Shown here: positions 37,201 through 50,900 of the stretch, piece by piece
Position numbering within the stretch: position 1 is the first letter of the stretch
How the letters are laid out: each line of letters opens with the position of its first letter
DNA from: Rotaria sordida
Lineage: Eukaryota > Rotifera > Eurotatoria > Philodinida > Philodinidae
Length of the DNA: 64,000 bases
Assembly (NCBI GenBank): GCA_905250125.1
Contig: CAJNOL010000167.1
Span: 62,001-126,000 of the forward strand
Direction of reading: 5' to 3'
The notes under the pieces: model-generated
Seen by the model: only the letters and a program-made list of their open reading frames with translations
Database searches by the model: none
Told to the model about the DNA's origin: nothing
Made by a program: the position numbers and the translations under genes

Positions 37201-40200
37201 AGAAACATGCCAGGGAATGAAACCATCATGTGAACAAGGTCGTTTAACAGATATGATAGAAAAAAAACGTATATGTATGCAACCAATTGAAATTGGTACA
37301 TGTACACATCTTGAACGACGTTTTTATTTTAATTTGGATATGAGTAAATGTCTTGAATTTGATTATAGTGGTTGTGGTGCTAATGATAATAATTTTCTTA
37401 CACGTGATACATGTGAAGATACATGCGATATTTTATTACGTGGACGAACAGGTTATAATATAGCAAAAATTTTAATTTGTTTTTTTTTTTTCTTTTTTTT
37501 AAAATGAATTTCGTTATTTAGAGGATGGTAAAGATACACGTTGTATGACATTACCATGGTCAGAATGGAGTGCTTGTTCATCTGTTTGTGGACGTGGAAC
37601 ACAAGTTCGATTTCGTGCATATAAAGTAAAATTTTTAGCTATGGGTTTTTGTTCGGAACCATTAGAAGAATTTCGTGATTGTGAAGTACCTTGTGATTCA
37701 GCACAAATGTATCGTTTATCAGATACACGAAAAACAATGATTAAAAGTATGGAAACAGCTGAAAGAAAACGTATGTTAGAATTAATTTATAAATTTACAA
37801 AAGAAAATATGTATATATTTTTCTTTGTATGTATGTAGATAAATGTATGCAACCACTTGAACCAGGTCCATGTACTAAATTTATGGATCGATTCTATTTT
37901 GATGTAACAACACGTAAATGTTCGAAATTTCAATATGGTGGATGTAGAGGTATTGATGAAATATTTTGTAATTATTTTTTTTTTTTTTTATTAAATTTAT
38001 TGTTTTTTTTCAATAGGCAATGAAAATAATTTTATGACACAAGATGAATGTGAAGCCATGTGTGATGAACTTATTCAAGATCAGAAATCAAGTATATAGT
38101 TTTTTTTTCTAAATTTCTATTATTGTTTATTTGTTATTTTAATTTTTTGAATTACAATAGTGGTTCATGATCCACGTTGTCTTGTTTCAATGTGGACTGA
38201 ATGGTCATCATGTATGAATGCTACATGTCATCGACCAGGTACACAAATTCGAACAAGAATGTATGCAGATAAACGAGCAGCTATGGCTGCACATTGTACG
38301 GAACATTTGGAACAACAACAACAATGCACACTTGATTGTGATAATAATCAACCGAAAAATAAACAGAAAGATATGATGATGATGAGTTAGTCTAAATTAA
38401 GAACGAAAAAGATTTAAAAATAAATATCGGATTTTTATTTAGATATACCAAAAGTAGTTCATCGACCTCGTCATCCATGTTGTGCATGTGATGAAGCGAA
38501 ATTTCAATTTACATTTCAAGGTCTTTGGTCAAAACAAACACATCCAAAAGATTGGCCACCTGGTAGAAATATTTCTATAGAAATTTAATATATATGTATA
38601 TTTTCTTGTTTTTAGAAAATCTTCTTCATTGGTCTGATATCATTGGAGCTGTTCATAGTGAAGAATATTCATGTAATGATATATATATATATATGTATAT
38701 ACCTCTCGAAACAAATAGTTGTAGTTGGTATTTTGAATATATCTCCAGCATAAAAGAATAATCATATATTATGATAGTGCTCGAAATTCTCTGCAATCGT
38801 GTGTATTTGTTATTGTGATTGTATTGATTTATTCAAGAATATTTCGACTACAACGAAGACATTCTTGTCTTCAAATTTCTATAAACTACTTTTTTTTACG
38901 ACTTCTTTGGTTTTAATTGAAATTTGTGATGAGTATGGTAATATCTATTTAAGAAAAGCAATTAAAAATTCAGACAATTGGTGAAACTCTAATATCTTGC
39001 ATCCTGTCAACCTCGACTTGCTATCATTTGCTGGCAAGACAACGAGTGTTATCAGAATATATGATTATTCTTTTATGTGACTACAACTATTTGTTACTCG
39101 GAATGTATATATATATTAACTAATAAATTTTGTATTTTATTTTGTTTTTCAATAGTATGGAATTATGGTGGCATTGCAAGTGATGGTCTTAAACAAGTAG
39201 CTGAATGGGGAGCAATTGGCACAATGCAAAAAGAAATAAAAAATCATGTAAATTTCTTTGGTTTTGTTTTATTAAATAATAATTTTAAAAAAAAACAAAA
39301 CACTATTTCTTTAGACTAAATTTGGTGTTATTCGTAATTTAATGATTGTACCTGGTCTTTGGACAGTTAATATAAGCAAATCAACTGCAGGTGCTTTTAC
39401 AACTTCAAGAAATCATCATTTCTTATCATTTGTTACTATGCTTGGACCATCACCTGATTGGATTACTGGTAGAAATCTATTGAAATTAATAAGAATTCAA
39501 TATTCTTTTCTTTTCTTTTTCTTTTTTATTGTTATCATTTATAGGTGTATCTGGTCTTGATTTATGTCTTCCAAATTGTACATGGTTGGATAATTATGAA
39601 GAATTACTTCATCCAATTGATGCTGGAACAGATATGGGCGTTCGATATGATGTAAATGATGATTTCATTTCTTTTTTTTTTGTTAGAACAACTTAAAAGA
39701 GATATTTTATATTATTTAGGGTCCTAAACGACCAGAGAATCAACGTAAACCAATTGCACCAATTGTTTCACGTAATATTACAGATAATCGATCACCATTT
39801 TTTGGTATGAATTTAACTAAAAATAAAAACTGTTAACGTTTATTTTTTTATTGTTTAGGCAATCAACCACCTCCATTTGCTAAATTGAGTATTAAACGAA
39901 TTATGGCACAAGGTGTAGCATGTCCAAATGGTCGACCACAACATAGTGAAGCATCATCTGTTATTGATTTTGGTCCAAATTTTGCTGATTTAAGTCGTCT
40001 GGGTGAAATTGAAAATGACAAAGATATTGCAAAAACAAATATAGAATTACTTGGTAATTCTATTTTTATCTATTGATTACATTTATGAAAATATTTTTTC
40101 ATGATTTTAGATGAGCAATCATCTGATCCACGATGTATGACATCACCATGGACAGATTGGAGTCCATGTAATGTTAAATGTGGAAATGGATTAAGAACAC

Positions 40201-42435
40201 GAACAAGGTTTATTTAAATTTTCCAAAAAATTTGTTAATAAATTTATTCTTTTTTGTAGAATGTATAAAAATACTGATCATCATGGATGTAATGAACGAT
40301 TAAGTGAAAGTGAAATGTGTTATGCAAGAACAGGTGATGATTGTGATGATGAAAATCAACAAGTTGCAGCGTATGTTGATTTTACAAAAAAAAAAAAGAT
40401 TTTTATAATAAAATTTTTTTCCTGATTTAGATGTGCTGTAACTGATTGGTCATCATTTTCACCATGTTCAGTATCATGTGGTCAAGGTATAACTGAAAGA
40501 CGACGATGGTATATCAATGAAAATTCACATCGTGATCCAAGATGTAAAGATGTTCATTTAATTGAAAAACGTCAATGTCAGGGTGCACATGCTGCTCAAT
40601 GCGATGATAATGGAAATAAAGGTAATTTTATAATAGAATCATTGATTACGAGATTTTTAATGATACATTTTATTCTATCGATATAAGAAACTTTTTGAAA
40701 ACAAAATGTTAATATTAAATGAATTAAAGTGAAGTTCGTACATTTATAACCGACAGACATACGTTGTTAAAAATGAAAAAAAAACCCTGATTTAAAAGTT
40801 TTGAGCGTACAAAAATATTGTTCGCACTGGCGCCGGTATAGTGCAAATTATACTGACGGTTTTGATTCGGTTTGAACCGTATGGAGGATGCCTTTCAATA
40901 ATTGAACATCTTTTTTTTACAAATAAAAAAAGAAAGAAACAAAAAATAGCTAATTTAAGATGGATATTCTAATGTATGAAATATATATAAAGGATGTTTT
41001 AGGAGTTCTGAAACGATTTTAAAATATATCGTTTTGGCATTCGGGAAAAGTAAAGCCTTTGCAAATTTGACAAATGATTGTATCTATTTAGTACTACATA
41101 ACTGTAAAGTTTCATGCTTTTTACTGTTTTTTCAATATTCTTGATCAATATTTTTAAATCAAAATAAAACAAAAAAAACTTATATCAAGTTATCAATATT
41201 CGTATATTTGATTACCATCATAATGAGTTACTAATTTAACCATACTGATATGTTATCTATCATTGATTTGCATAAAAAAAAACAAACAATAAGTTTTTTC
41301 CATTCCTTTTTTCATGTCATTTTTTCAATCTTTCGATATTATTATATTTGCGTCCTCGTTAGCTTTCTTTTCATGCACTTCAAATATTTTCTATAGGTGC
41401 AACATCCATTACTTTTTTTGATACAATAGTTCGAATGAATTTCGCATATCTGTCACCAATAAAATACATTTTCTAACGGCGAATACTAGAAGGTGTGATC
41501 TTATGAGCTCCATCCATTCATTGATAAAAACTTGGATACATTGTAAAATCGTTTCAGAATTTCTGAGACATATTTTATAATTACAGGAGAATTTTCTTTA
41601 CTTCTGCGGAACTATTCATGACATACTTTCGAAGATAGAACTCGATAAAGTAAATTAGTCCTAGAGAAATTTGTTAGTTCTAGTTAACTTTATTCTAGAA
41701 TCAATTATTTTTCTGACAAATTAATTGTATTTCAAAAAAAAACAAAATACATTTAATAAAATTTATTATTCTTGTTTTAGACCGGTGTATGTCTGAACCA
41801 GTTGCAGATAATCGATGTCGTGGTTTAGAACGATATTATTATAATAAAACAAGTATGTTATGTGAACCATTTTCTGGTAATAGTGCATGTCCTGCTCGTG
41901 GTAATAATAAAAATAATTTTGCTAATAAAATGGAATGTGAAACTATTTGTAATAATCTTGTCGTTAAAAGTAAGTATGAAAAGAAATGCATATATAAAAT
42001 AAACAATCTACTATTCTTCTTTAGATAATGATTTATCATGTCCAATGAGTCCTTGGAGTGAATGGAGTGAATGTTCAGTAACATGTGGTCGTAATGGTAT
42101 TCGACGTCGTACACGAACATTATTGAATAATCATAGAGCAGTTGATCAATATCGTTGTCAATCATTATCACTTGAAGAAACTCAACCATGCCATTTAAAT
42201 CCTTGTCGTACGTAGTTATATATTTTTATTAGTTGTATGTTTTTAAATTTCATTTTATTTAGCACCAACTGATTGTGTTGTAAGTCAATGGAGTACATGG
42301 TCTCCATGTACAGGTTGTGGACAAGATGCCATACAAACGCGTACACGTATTCCTGTACGTCGAGCACGTAATGGTGGTAAACGATGTGGACCATTAAAAG
42401 AAACAAGATATTGTCAAACAACTGTACCATGTTAA
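34216..42435 (+). CDS. Duplicated F-spondin-like secreted protein with Kunitz domains
   Basis: I could trace 28 exons, every junction in phase, giving 1461 aa. Order: signal peptide (MLIVWFLQLFIVNNIIFA); Reeler domain (34270-34900); first Spondin_N ('CCACGEAKYQLTFRGLWS' to 'LVRGTQC'); two TSP1 repeats ('WSLWSSCSVSCG', 'WSSWSHCSVTCG'); Kunitz 1 (37273-37430); TSP1 ('WSEWSACSSVCG'); Kunitz 2 (37842-38070); TSP1 ('WTEWSSCMNATC'); second Spondin_N ('CCACDEAKFQFTFQGLWS' onward, 38480-39950); two TSP1; Kunitz 3 (41786-41950); two TSP1, ending in 'TVPC'. Vertebrate F-spondin has one Reeler, one Spondin_N and six TSP1 repeats, and no Kunitz domain inside, so this is an internally duplicated relative. 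Role: extracellular-matrix adhesion; the Kunitz domains may inhibit serine proteases. First exons: 34216-34390, 34484-34766, 34832-34905, 34964-35083, 35435-35574. Last: 41781-41969, 42025-42207, 42263-42435. AATAAA at 42676 may end the transcript. Exon 3's GTTTGT donor is the weakest. Confidence 0.9.
40989..41578. mobile_element. Candidate MITE inside the large spondin intron
   Basis: The 1.16-kb intron 40622-41780 holds facing inverted repeats. Left, at about 40992-41030, GTTCTGAAACGATTTTAAAA; right, at about 41541-41575, whose complement contains ATTCTGAAACGATTTTACAA. About 35-40 bp of each arm can be aligned with mismatches. Nothing coding lies between them. The size (about 590 bp) and TIR structure fit a non-autonomous DNA transposon. 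A GC-richer patch upstream (40820-40890) is separate. Confidence 0.6.
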
Positions 42436-42559
42436 ATAAATTCAAATAAAAACAAAAAAAAATTTTTTCTAGTTGGTGCTACTATTAAAATAGACAGAAC
42501 AAATTAATATTATTCAGTTTTTTTCTTTTGTCGTGTTCATTTTAGAGTTATGTTAAAAC

Positions 42560-42599
<40 letters not shown>

Positions 42600-42777
42600 G
42601 TTTTGTGTTAAAATAGAGCTGGTTTTTTTCTAATTTGATTAATATAGAATAAGTATTGTGTAAGGTTTTCTTTACAATAAAAAAAAAATGATGTTATCAG
42701 ATGGTCCAAAATAAATGTCATCCTTAATATTTCACCAATATCATCTTCGTTAGTTCTCGTCGTACAGACTTCAGCTT
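42436..42777. other. 3' flank of the spondin-like gene with (AAT)n
   Basis: An (ATA)n microsatellite occupies about 42559-42599 and a probable poly(A) signal AATAAA is at 42676-42681. Nothing else is supported. Confidence 0.6.
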
Positions 42778-43485
42778 GTTCTCAAAAGATTTGTCGTGAA
42801 ATTATGCACAAAACAATATGTTTTACTCAATAAATTCATTTTCTTCTGTTTTTTGAACCTAATAAAATTAAACAAGTACATCACGTGTAAATTTTTAAAA
42901 CTTTCGTATTTTTTTGTCATTTTTCTTTTGCAGATCATTGTGATGGACATATCAATGTGTTCATCATTGTGGCTCATTTTCAACACCTTGTGTCAACTAT
43001 TACGGTTGAAATTACTTTATCTAGGCCGAATAGATACACACAGTGTGCTGAAAATGCGCCACAACGACGACCACGTTGATGTATCCATCAAAATGGTCTG
43101 CCCACGGAAAAAATTTTTGAATGGAACCGCGCTTTCAATAAACCGCGAAAGTCAGACCATTTATTCGGTTTTTAGAAACCGGTCAAAACCGCGGTGTGAG
43201 CTAATTTTCTCTCACTTAAAACCGCGGTTATGTCCGATCATACCGCGGTATATCTGCACCGCGGTTTTGACCGGTTTCTAAAAGCCGAATAAATGGTCTG
43301 ACTTTTGCGGTTTATTGACACCGCTGTTCACCGAAGTTTTATTCGAAAATTTTTTCCGAGGGTGGCAAAAAACAAAAGTTTTAAAAATTACGTGTGATGT
43401 AATTGTTTAGTTTTATTAGGTTCGTTGAAATGAAACATACCGTTTTGTGCATAATTCTACGACGAATCTTTTAAGAAAAACCTGA
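42778..43485. mobile_element. Large palindromic element carrying a nested palindromic MITE
   Basis: Outer arms: 42778-42990, and 43040-43112 continued at 43366-43485, are inverted copies of each other. Shared words include TTATGCACAAAAC and GAACCTAATAAAA on one side and their complements on the other. Inside the right arm, 43112-43362 is itself a palindrome with arms of about 100 bp (ACCGGTCAAAACCGCGGT, GTCAGACCATTTATTCGG and their complements), rich in ACCGCGGT. The inner unit therefore looks like a second element inserted into the outer one. Arm translations in the same frame are alike (KMSHNDEHIDMSI versus KMRHNDDHVDVSI), with many differences at third codon positions. Confidence 0.75.
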
Positions 43486-44929
43486 AGAACATATTGGCAA
43501 AGAATTGAGAGTGACATTTATTCTAGACCAGTCGATATTTTTAAATCAACAGGAGAAATAAACAGAGAGATATAAGAAAAAAAGAATAATAAGATCGCTC
43601 ATTCTTTCAAGGAATCCTTTGAACATAATTTAGTTTAGAATAAAATTGAAGTGATCGAATACTCAAAATATTTCGTATATAGGATAACTGCAAAATACGT
43701 CTCATTAAATAAGAAATACAAAGTAATTGAAATTCTGATAAATTACCTACGTTGTAGACAATAGATTGAGAAAATATTGGTATTTTTAATGAGAATTAAA
43801 CATAAATAATAGAAATTATAATTAAGTAATAATAATTCTATGAAGATTAGATATGTTATAGACACTCATCTTCGAAAAAAGATATGCATTATCCGTTAAT
43901 CTATTTGCTAAATAGAGATAAATCGATATTCTTCGATGATACTTAGTAACTTTCTTTTTGATTAAAATTAAACAAATACTCCTTATTCAAATCGTTTGCG
44001 GAAGAATATCTTTTCTTTTTTTGGGATGAGAACAAATATCCATTTGCGTATATCATGTGACGTATGCTTTAAAAATCATTTCTAATCTGTGATATGATCA
44101 TCAATAATTTTATTAAAATGTACACTTAACGATACAAGCCGATCGGTTGAGTCTCTACCGCAGTATACATTTATTGAAAATTTCAGTCGCCACTGTCACA
44201 ACACTAGATTTTTTTTCTATTTAGAATGTGTTTTCAATTTTACTTTTGTCTAATTTCCTTTTCCTATATGTTCTCTATCATTATTTTTTCTTTTTTTTTA
44301 TTTCAAAATTTCAAGAATATTCAGTTGTCGATCCATGTACTGGTTAACATCTCTATATACTGTTCGCAACTAAATCGCCCATTAATCAACCATTTAGTTA
44401 CCAACATATACGAAAGAAAAAAAAAACCATTTATCACAAAAGACGTTATAACTATTTATGGTACCACTCTAATACAAACTATAACAAAATGACGATATAA
44501 CAGTTTCTACTGTCTGACTTTTGCTTTTTGCGAGAATGTATATAAAAATAAAACAGACATTATGATCTATTGCGTTAGTTTATTAATAAAACTCGTGAAA
44601 CATATATGCGTCGTTGATAACCACAAGGTGAAAGTTGTTTTCGTCTTTTTTTTTCAAACATACTCTTATAATATCAAAACATTAATGAAAATCCAAATAA
44701 TAAATATCTCCTATTCATAACTAGAAATGTAAGTTATTCGAAATTTGAGTAAAACGTAAAAAAAAAACAATGATAAAACAAATTGATCTAAAAAAAAACC
44801 GTCTTTATATTATAAGAAAATAAATTAATCAATCACATGTGTTTCAACAGAAAAAAAATCGGACAATTACAACTATCAAAAAAAAAAAGAATCACTATTG
44901 CAAATATTTGTTAATATCAATCAGTAGTA
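43486..44929. other. Convergent intergenic region
   Basis: AT-rich DNA between the spondin-like gene (+) and VPS35L (-). No gene is supported; the frame at 44226-44492 has no motif. Possible minus-strand poly(A) signals for VPS35L occur near 44578. Confidence 0.45.
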
Positions 44930-47900
44930 TTAAGTGAAATTTGATAGTGATGATGATTGACTTGTATCATTTATATTGCCTAAAATAAGTTCAGACAAAC
45001 GTTTAAATGATTTATCATGAACAGAACGAGCTTCAATATGATTTAAAATACGTTTCTAAATATAGAAAAAAAAACACAAAGAATTATGATTAATTTAATT
45101 AAAAATATCATTTACAGCAAGTTTTTGTGCATCTGGATTTAGACTTTTTTGTGCTAAATTCCAAAGATTAACAGCAAATTTAATACATTTCGGTTGATTT
45201 AAATCTCCATGTGCAATTAAACGATTGAAAAATTCAAGTGCTAATGTTGATTGTCGTTTTGGATTCTAAATATTAAAAAAGAAAATCTTAGATACATTGT
45301 ATTTTCCTACTTATATTCACGGTTCTTACTGTATTTGCTAAATCTTTAAGCATTTGTATAATTTGTTCACAAATACGACTTAATCTTTGATGTATTTCAT
45401 TAAGAAAACTTTCATCATTACCATATAAAGTATCATTTGATTCGACTAATTAGACAATAGAAAAAAAAAAAAACTTTCAAAATATCATGAAACAACAGAT
45501 AAAATCGTCCATTTTTTCAAAACTTTAAACGATAGCTTCATTTAAAAATTCAGGTCACAATAAATGAAAAAAAAGAAACAAAATATTATAACCATTGGGA
45601 GTTTACTCAGTAACATGTCGCAATACAATTCACTATTCACATAGTCTTGTAGAGAACAAAATTTTCCATCTTTTTTAGTGTCCAAATAAAGACCTGGCAA
45701 CTAAAGTTGAATTCAAAAAAGAAAAGCTCAATTATTTAAAAACTCCTCCCAAAATCACCATGAAGTACATTTTCAATTCTCCAGTAAACCTTGGATATCT
45801 GAAAGTAGATCAATCGAAAAGAGGACAAAGTTTTTTGCTTTCGAGATTCTTCATACTTTTTGCAAAGCGCAAACAACGATACGTCGCAGTGGGAATTGAA
45901 ATTTGCAGAATCATCAGCAAGAGAAGTTGCTAAGATCGAGACGGAGGCTACGAGAACAAACTTTGTTGGAACGAGAACTCAAGTTTATCAGAAAATATTC
46001 TGTGATTTTAAGCAAATTATAAAGCATATGAATTAAAATAGAATTCATGATAGGAAGAAATCCTGATATGCTTTACTAGGAAAGAAATTGTCGGGACCGA
46101 AACTATGATCATGATCAAAAAAGTCTGGTCCCTTCCACACATCTCTAAGTGGGAATATACAGGATATATAAATGTTTGGATTGTTTTGCAAAGGCAAAAT
46201 GTTCTATTTAAAAGTGAAGATCTTAGTTTTATAAAGCTTGAAATTGTCTATCTTTTAGTATATGAATGAGTTTAAATACGAGAAAAATTGTATTTATATG
46301 AAGTCTGATTCATTATGATCTATCTGTTATATTTCAAAATCATAATTTTACCTTTTAGAACATGATATGGTAAAAATGTTTGAATTTGTGTTGACAAAAG
46401 ACATAACATATTCATAGCAAGCATGGCACGTGTTTCACTTGTATCATCAAAACATTTCATTTGATTAATAACATTATTTAAACCATGAGCAAGATATAAA
46501 ACACCTGCATCTGGATTATCCTTAAAAAAGAAAAAAACGTTCAAAAATTTTTTTATGTCATTTTCTTTTTTGGTTTTAAATCTATGATTACATACAGGTA
46601 CAACAACAAGTGTTGACATTATATTTGTAATTGATTCATATAAATATTTATCACTTGATACTAATTTTCCATCAATTTCAATCTGTTTTGGAAAATCCGA
46701 TAGAAGTGTTATAGCCATTTTAAAAAAACCATCACCTAAATTGATATTTTAAAATGATAAGAACAAATTTATGGGTTTTTTTTTGTTTAATAGATATTTT
46801 CAAACCTTGTGAAAGACTTTGATTTAAATATGCTGTTTGTGCACATAATGTATATAATTGAAGTTTATTTAAAGGATGTTCTAATGATGGAATTGTTATA
46901 TAACAAAAAGCCATACAAGCACGTATAAAAGATGATGTTGCAGTTGATTGTACACCATTAACAATACGATGTGTTGATACAGCTAATGTATTGACTTTCT
47001 ATAGAATAAATAAATAATTTAATATACTTTTTTTAATAGAAATATAAAAAAAACAAGATATGATATTTTAGTATTCTTAATATATTATTTTGAAGGTCCA
47101 ATTACTTGAGTTTTGGGTTTTTAGTTATAACTAATAAATTTAATGAAAGAAATGATACTGATTTATTCATAGAAACTATCTATATGGAGTAATAAAGCAT
47201 AGGATTGAGATAGTTTTCGGATATTGTGTAGAGTCTTTAAAAAGTTAAAAGTTCGAAAAATATTAAACTTCTTTTCATCATTCATTGACTAAGATTTGAA
47301 ACAATATTTTTTTCAAAAAATCAAAAACTTATTTTTATTTAGTTACACAGACTGCTTATTCTGATGTTTGTGTGATTGATATATATTACTATGGGTATAA
47401 TCTATTTGCAGTGTAGGTTTTTAAACAATTCTCGATTACAGATGTGAAAGCAGCATTTTTCATGACGACTGTAACATGTAAAATGTTTTTTTTCTAGAAT
47501 TATTTTACTTTCGATATAATTTTAATGATATGATCTTCATGACAAAAATTTTATTAGGATTAATAGGCAGCTAAAAAGCATTCCACGGCTATTTTTAAAT
47601 AAGTTCTTATCGATAAACGATAGAAATCTACAGCTTTTGTTATGGTTTTCCATCATCTGGGCAAGGTCTTGACAATACAAATGAGTGATTTCGAATCGAA
47701 ATCAAAACCAATGATTGCATATTATACAAAGAAAATGAAAATTAACAATCCCGACACGATTCTAGAAATGAAAGATCTGATTTCAATCTGAAAATAACTG
47801 CCTTTTCAAGTATCTAACCATACATCAATCTCTAGAATAGCTCCTTTTTCAAAAAATAATTCACGATAAGTAGGTTTCAAATCAAATTAACAATAAATTC

Positions 47901-50900
47901 AATTTTTATGTCATTCAAGACGAATGGCTCATTTATTACCTATTCTATATTTTCTCAGTGAAATGTCTTCGCTCATAATTAGCACTTGTATATACTATTC
48001 CCATAGTTAACTCAACATTAATTCTACTGGATTAGTACCAGGAAGTAGAGGCACAAGCATATTTCAATTCGATTTTTGTCGACTAGCTCTTTAATCATAT
48101 CATTAGATATTGATAGAGTCTCTATCAATTATCTAATCACATTTCTGTAATATCAAATTTATAAAAGTTATTTTGTCGATATTATTGTGACTACTCAAGA
48201 ACTTAAATATCTTATTAGATTTTAATAGATATTCTTTCTATGTTTACCTGTATAAGTGTAATAGTAACTGAATCTAAATAACCAAATAAACCACGAGCTT
48301 CTACACAAAATTTAAGTTCTTGTTCAACATCTTTTCCATAATCAACTTTACGTATTAATGAAGATAAAAGTCCACTAACTTCACGTAATTCATCATCATT
48401 TGTCAAAGCTCTTCAATGAAAAACAAAAGTGGTTTTCATTATGATTTTTTTTTTGTATTTAAAAATATAAACAAACCCAAGTGTATCATGAACACTTTTA
48501 GCACAATGCATCACAGCAGTTATTAATACTGGATCATTAGTTTTTTCTTGTGGATTTCTAGAATAATAAATTTCAATAAATAAAAAAAAGAACAATGAAA
48601 ATCTAAAGTTTTTTTGTTTTGTATTTTTCAGGTACTAACTTATTAATAAATACATGTAAAATTGATTTAAATAAATCTACTCGAACATGTTCACGTTGAA
48701 ATAAATCAAGAAATGGTAATATTTTATCCTATGATAAAAAAAAATCAATCAGATTATTTGACTTATTTTTCTTTCTCTCTCTTTTAAATACCATAGCAAA
48801 TAATGATGCAAAATCTTGTATATTTGCTAGAAGTTTAATCATAATTGCATGTAATTTTCCATAATATTCTTCAAAAACACGATCTGGTGTTAAATGTTTA
48901 ATAATATCACTCAACATTGTATTCAGTTCTCGTGTCTACAAAACTAAGAAATTGTCAAACAAAAAAAATTTTACTTTTTTAATCATCTCACCGTATATTC
49001 TTTTGATGTTAATTCGACCCAAACTTCAGCACATGCCATATAGGCCTATAATAAATACATTAATTCTTCTGATTCAATAGAAATCACAATAGTCTTTTGA
49101 TATTAATTTTACTCAATTTAAAATATGTTTTATCGATCAAGATAAAACTTCTCTAATGCGGGTACCATCAGGATTGGCTAGAAGTACTCAATCTACGAAA
49201 ATGTTCATTATTGGGAGGTTTTAGTTGCAATCATTTTTTGGCTGTACAAGATAATGTTTTTTTTCTTCTTTTCAATAATTTTTTTTTTGATCAGAGATAA
49301 ATCGACACGATGTTATACCGAGCACTGTTGATATTGTATAATATATTGCTGCTTATTTTGTGTTTTAAATATGCACAATTAGTTCATTCCTTTTTCATGT
49401 GTCTCGTGATTATTTATTATAGCGCAATAAATATAATATCATTTTTTTTTCTCGTTCTACCTCTCAATGATAGAACAGATGTCGTTCACATTACAGTGGT
49501 TATTACCGCTGATGGGACCACAAATAAGTACCAACTGTTCATAATGAGGACGTGCTGACATAGAGTGATATTACTGTACATGAAAACATCGTGCTAGTTA
49601 GACTCATTCGAATGATGGTAGCTTCCAGGATTTATTTCTTCCAAATTTTTCTATAAATCTCATCATATGCTTTAAATAGAAAGAACTAGACTGAAGATAG
49701 ATACCAGACTGAGATGTAAAGATGAGAACGACAGCTAGGACGGATTCTTGAGAAGTACGATTAGTTTTTGATAGTTCAGATATATTATCTAATATCAATA
49801 GATAAATCTAAATAGATCAAATAGTTTGAATGAAATCGGGTAGTCCTTCTTCTTCTTATATATTTCAATAAAAACATCAAATTTTAAAGAAAGTATTTTA
49901 CCGATGGATCTTTAAATTTTGTAACTACTCTCCAAACACTATTTAATAATTGAAGATCAGATGGTGTCGATGATGGTGATGATAATAGAAGAGAAAGACC
50001 AAGAGAACGATAAAGTATACTCTAGAATCGAAAATAAAATAAAAAAGAGATAATTTCTAAAACATATTAGACTCTATAATAGTTTATTTACTTTTGGAAA
50101 ATATTGTTCATCACATTCATTAATCATTTCAATATATCGTTGAACTTTTGAACGAACATGATTTGGTGGAAGTGTATTTAAAAGTGCATTTAATACAACA
50201 CCACCACTAATAAACAGAAAATAAATTTCTAGATAATAACATACTAAATCGAGCTATTCAAAACATTTCTATTTAGGCTACAAAACAAGTTGAGATATAC
50301 TCAGACGCTGCGAAAGCAAAGGTATGTGTACCCTTCCTCCGATAATTGAAAATTATTCATTATTATCCAGTAAAACTATCAAGCTTTTTTTGAATTTTTT
50401 ACTACCTTTATGAGATATTTTCTTATACACTCCGCCCTCCTAATCATGAGATCCTCGTATGTTAAGTTTTTCTTGCAAACCTTAACATATTAAGTTCTGT
50501 TCGTGTTTTATTAACAATTTTTTCCATTTTATTTTCATCTAATTTATGTAATAAACATTGAACAATCCAATCTAATGCTGGCGAATAAAGTGATAAATAA
50601 ATACTAGTTGTTAATTTTTGTAATTGATACACAGTTTTAACAGTTGCTGTATTTATTTGATGAAATGAATGACATAAATCTGTAAAAGCTATTTCAATAG
50701 GTTCACGATATTTAAAATCAATATCAATTGTAACCTTTAAAAAATAACAAAAAAAAAATTTTATTGTTTAATGATTTAAAAAAAAAAATAAATTTTCTAA
50801 TTTAATTTACTCGACAAATATAACAACGAGTATATGCAGCTACTAATGGATCTCCAATTCCACGACACATTTTAACTAATTGTACAAGAGCTGTTCGATA

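Noticed and set aside
37023..37307. Antisense frame over spondin exon 11
   Set aside because: Shadow of the TSP1/Kunitz coding sequence.
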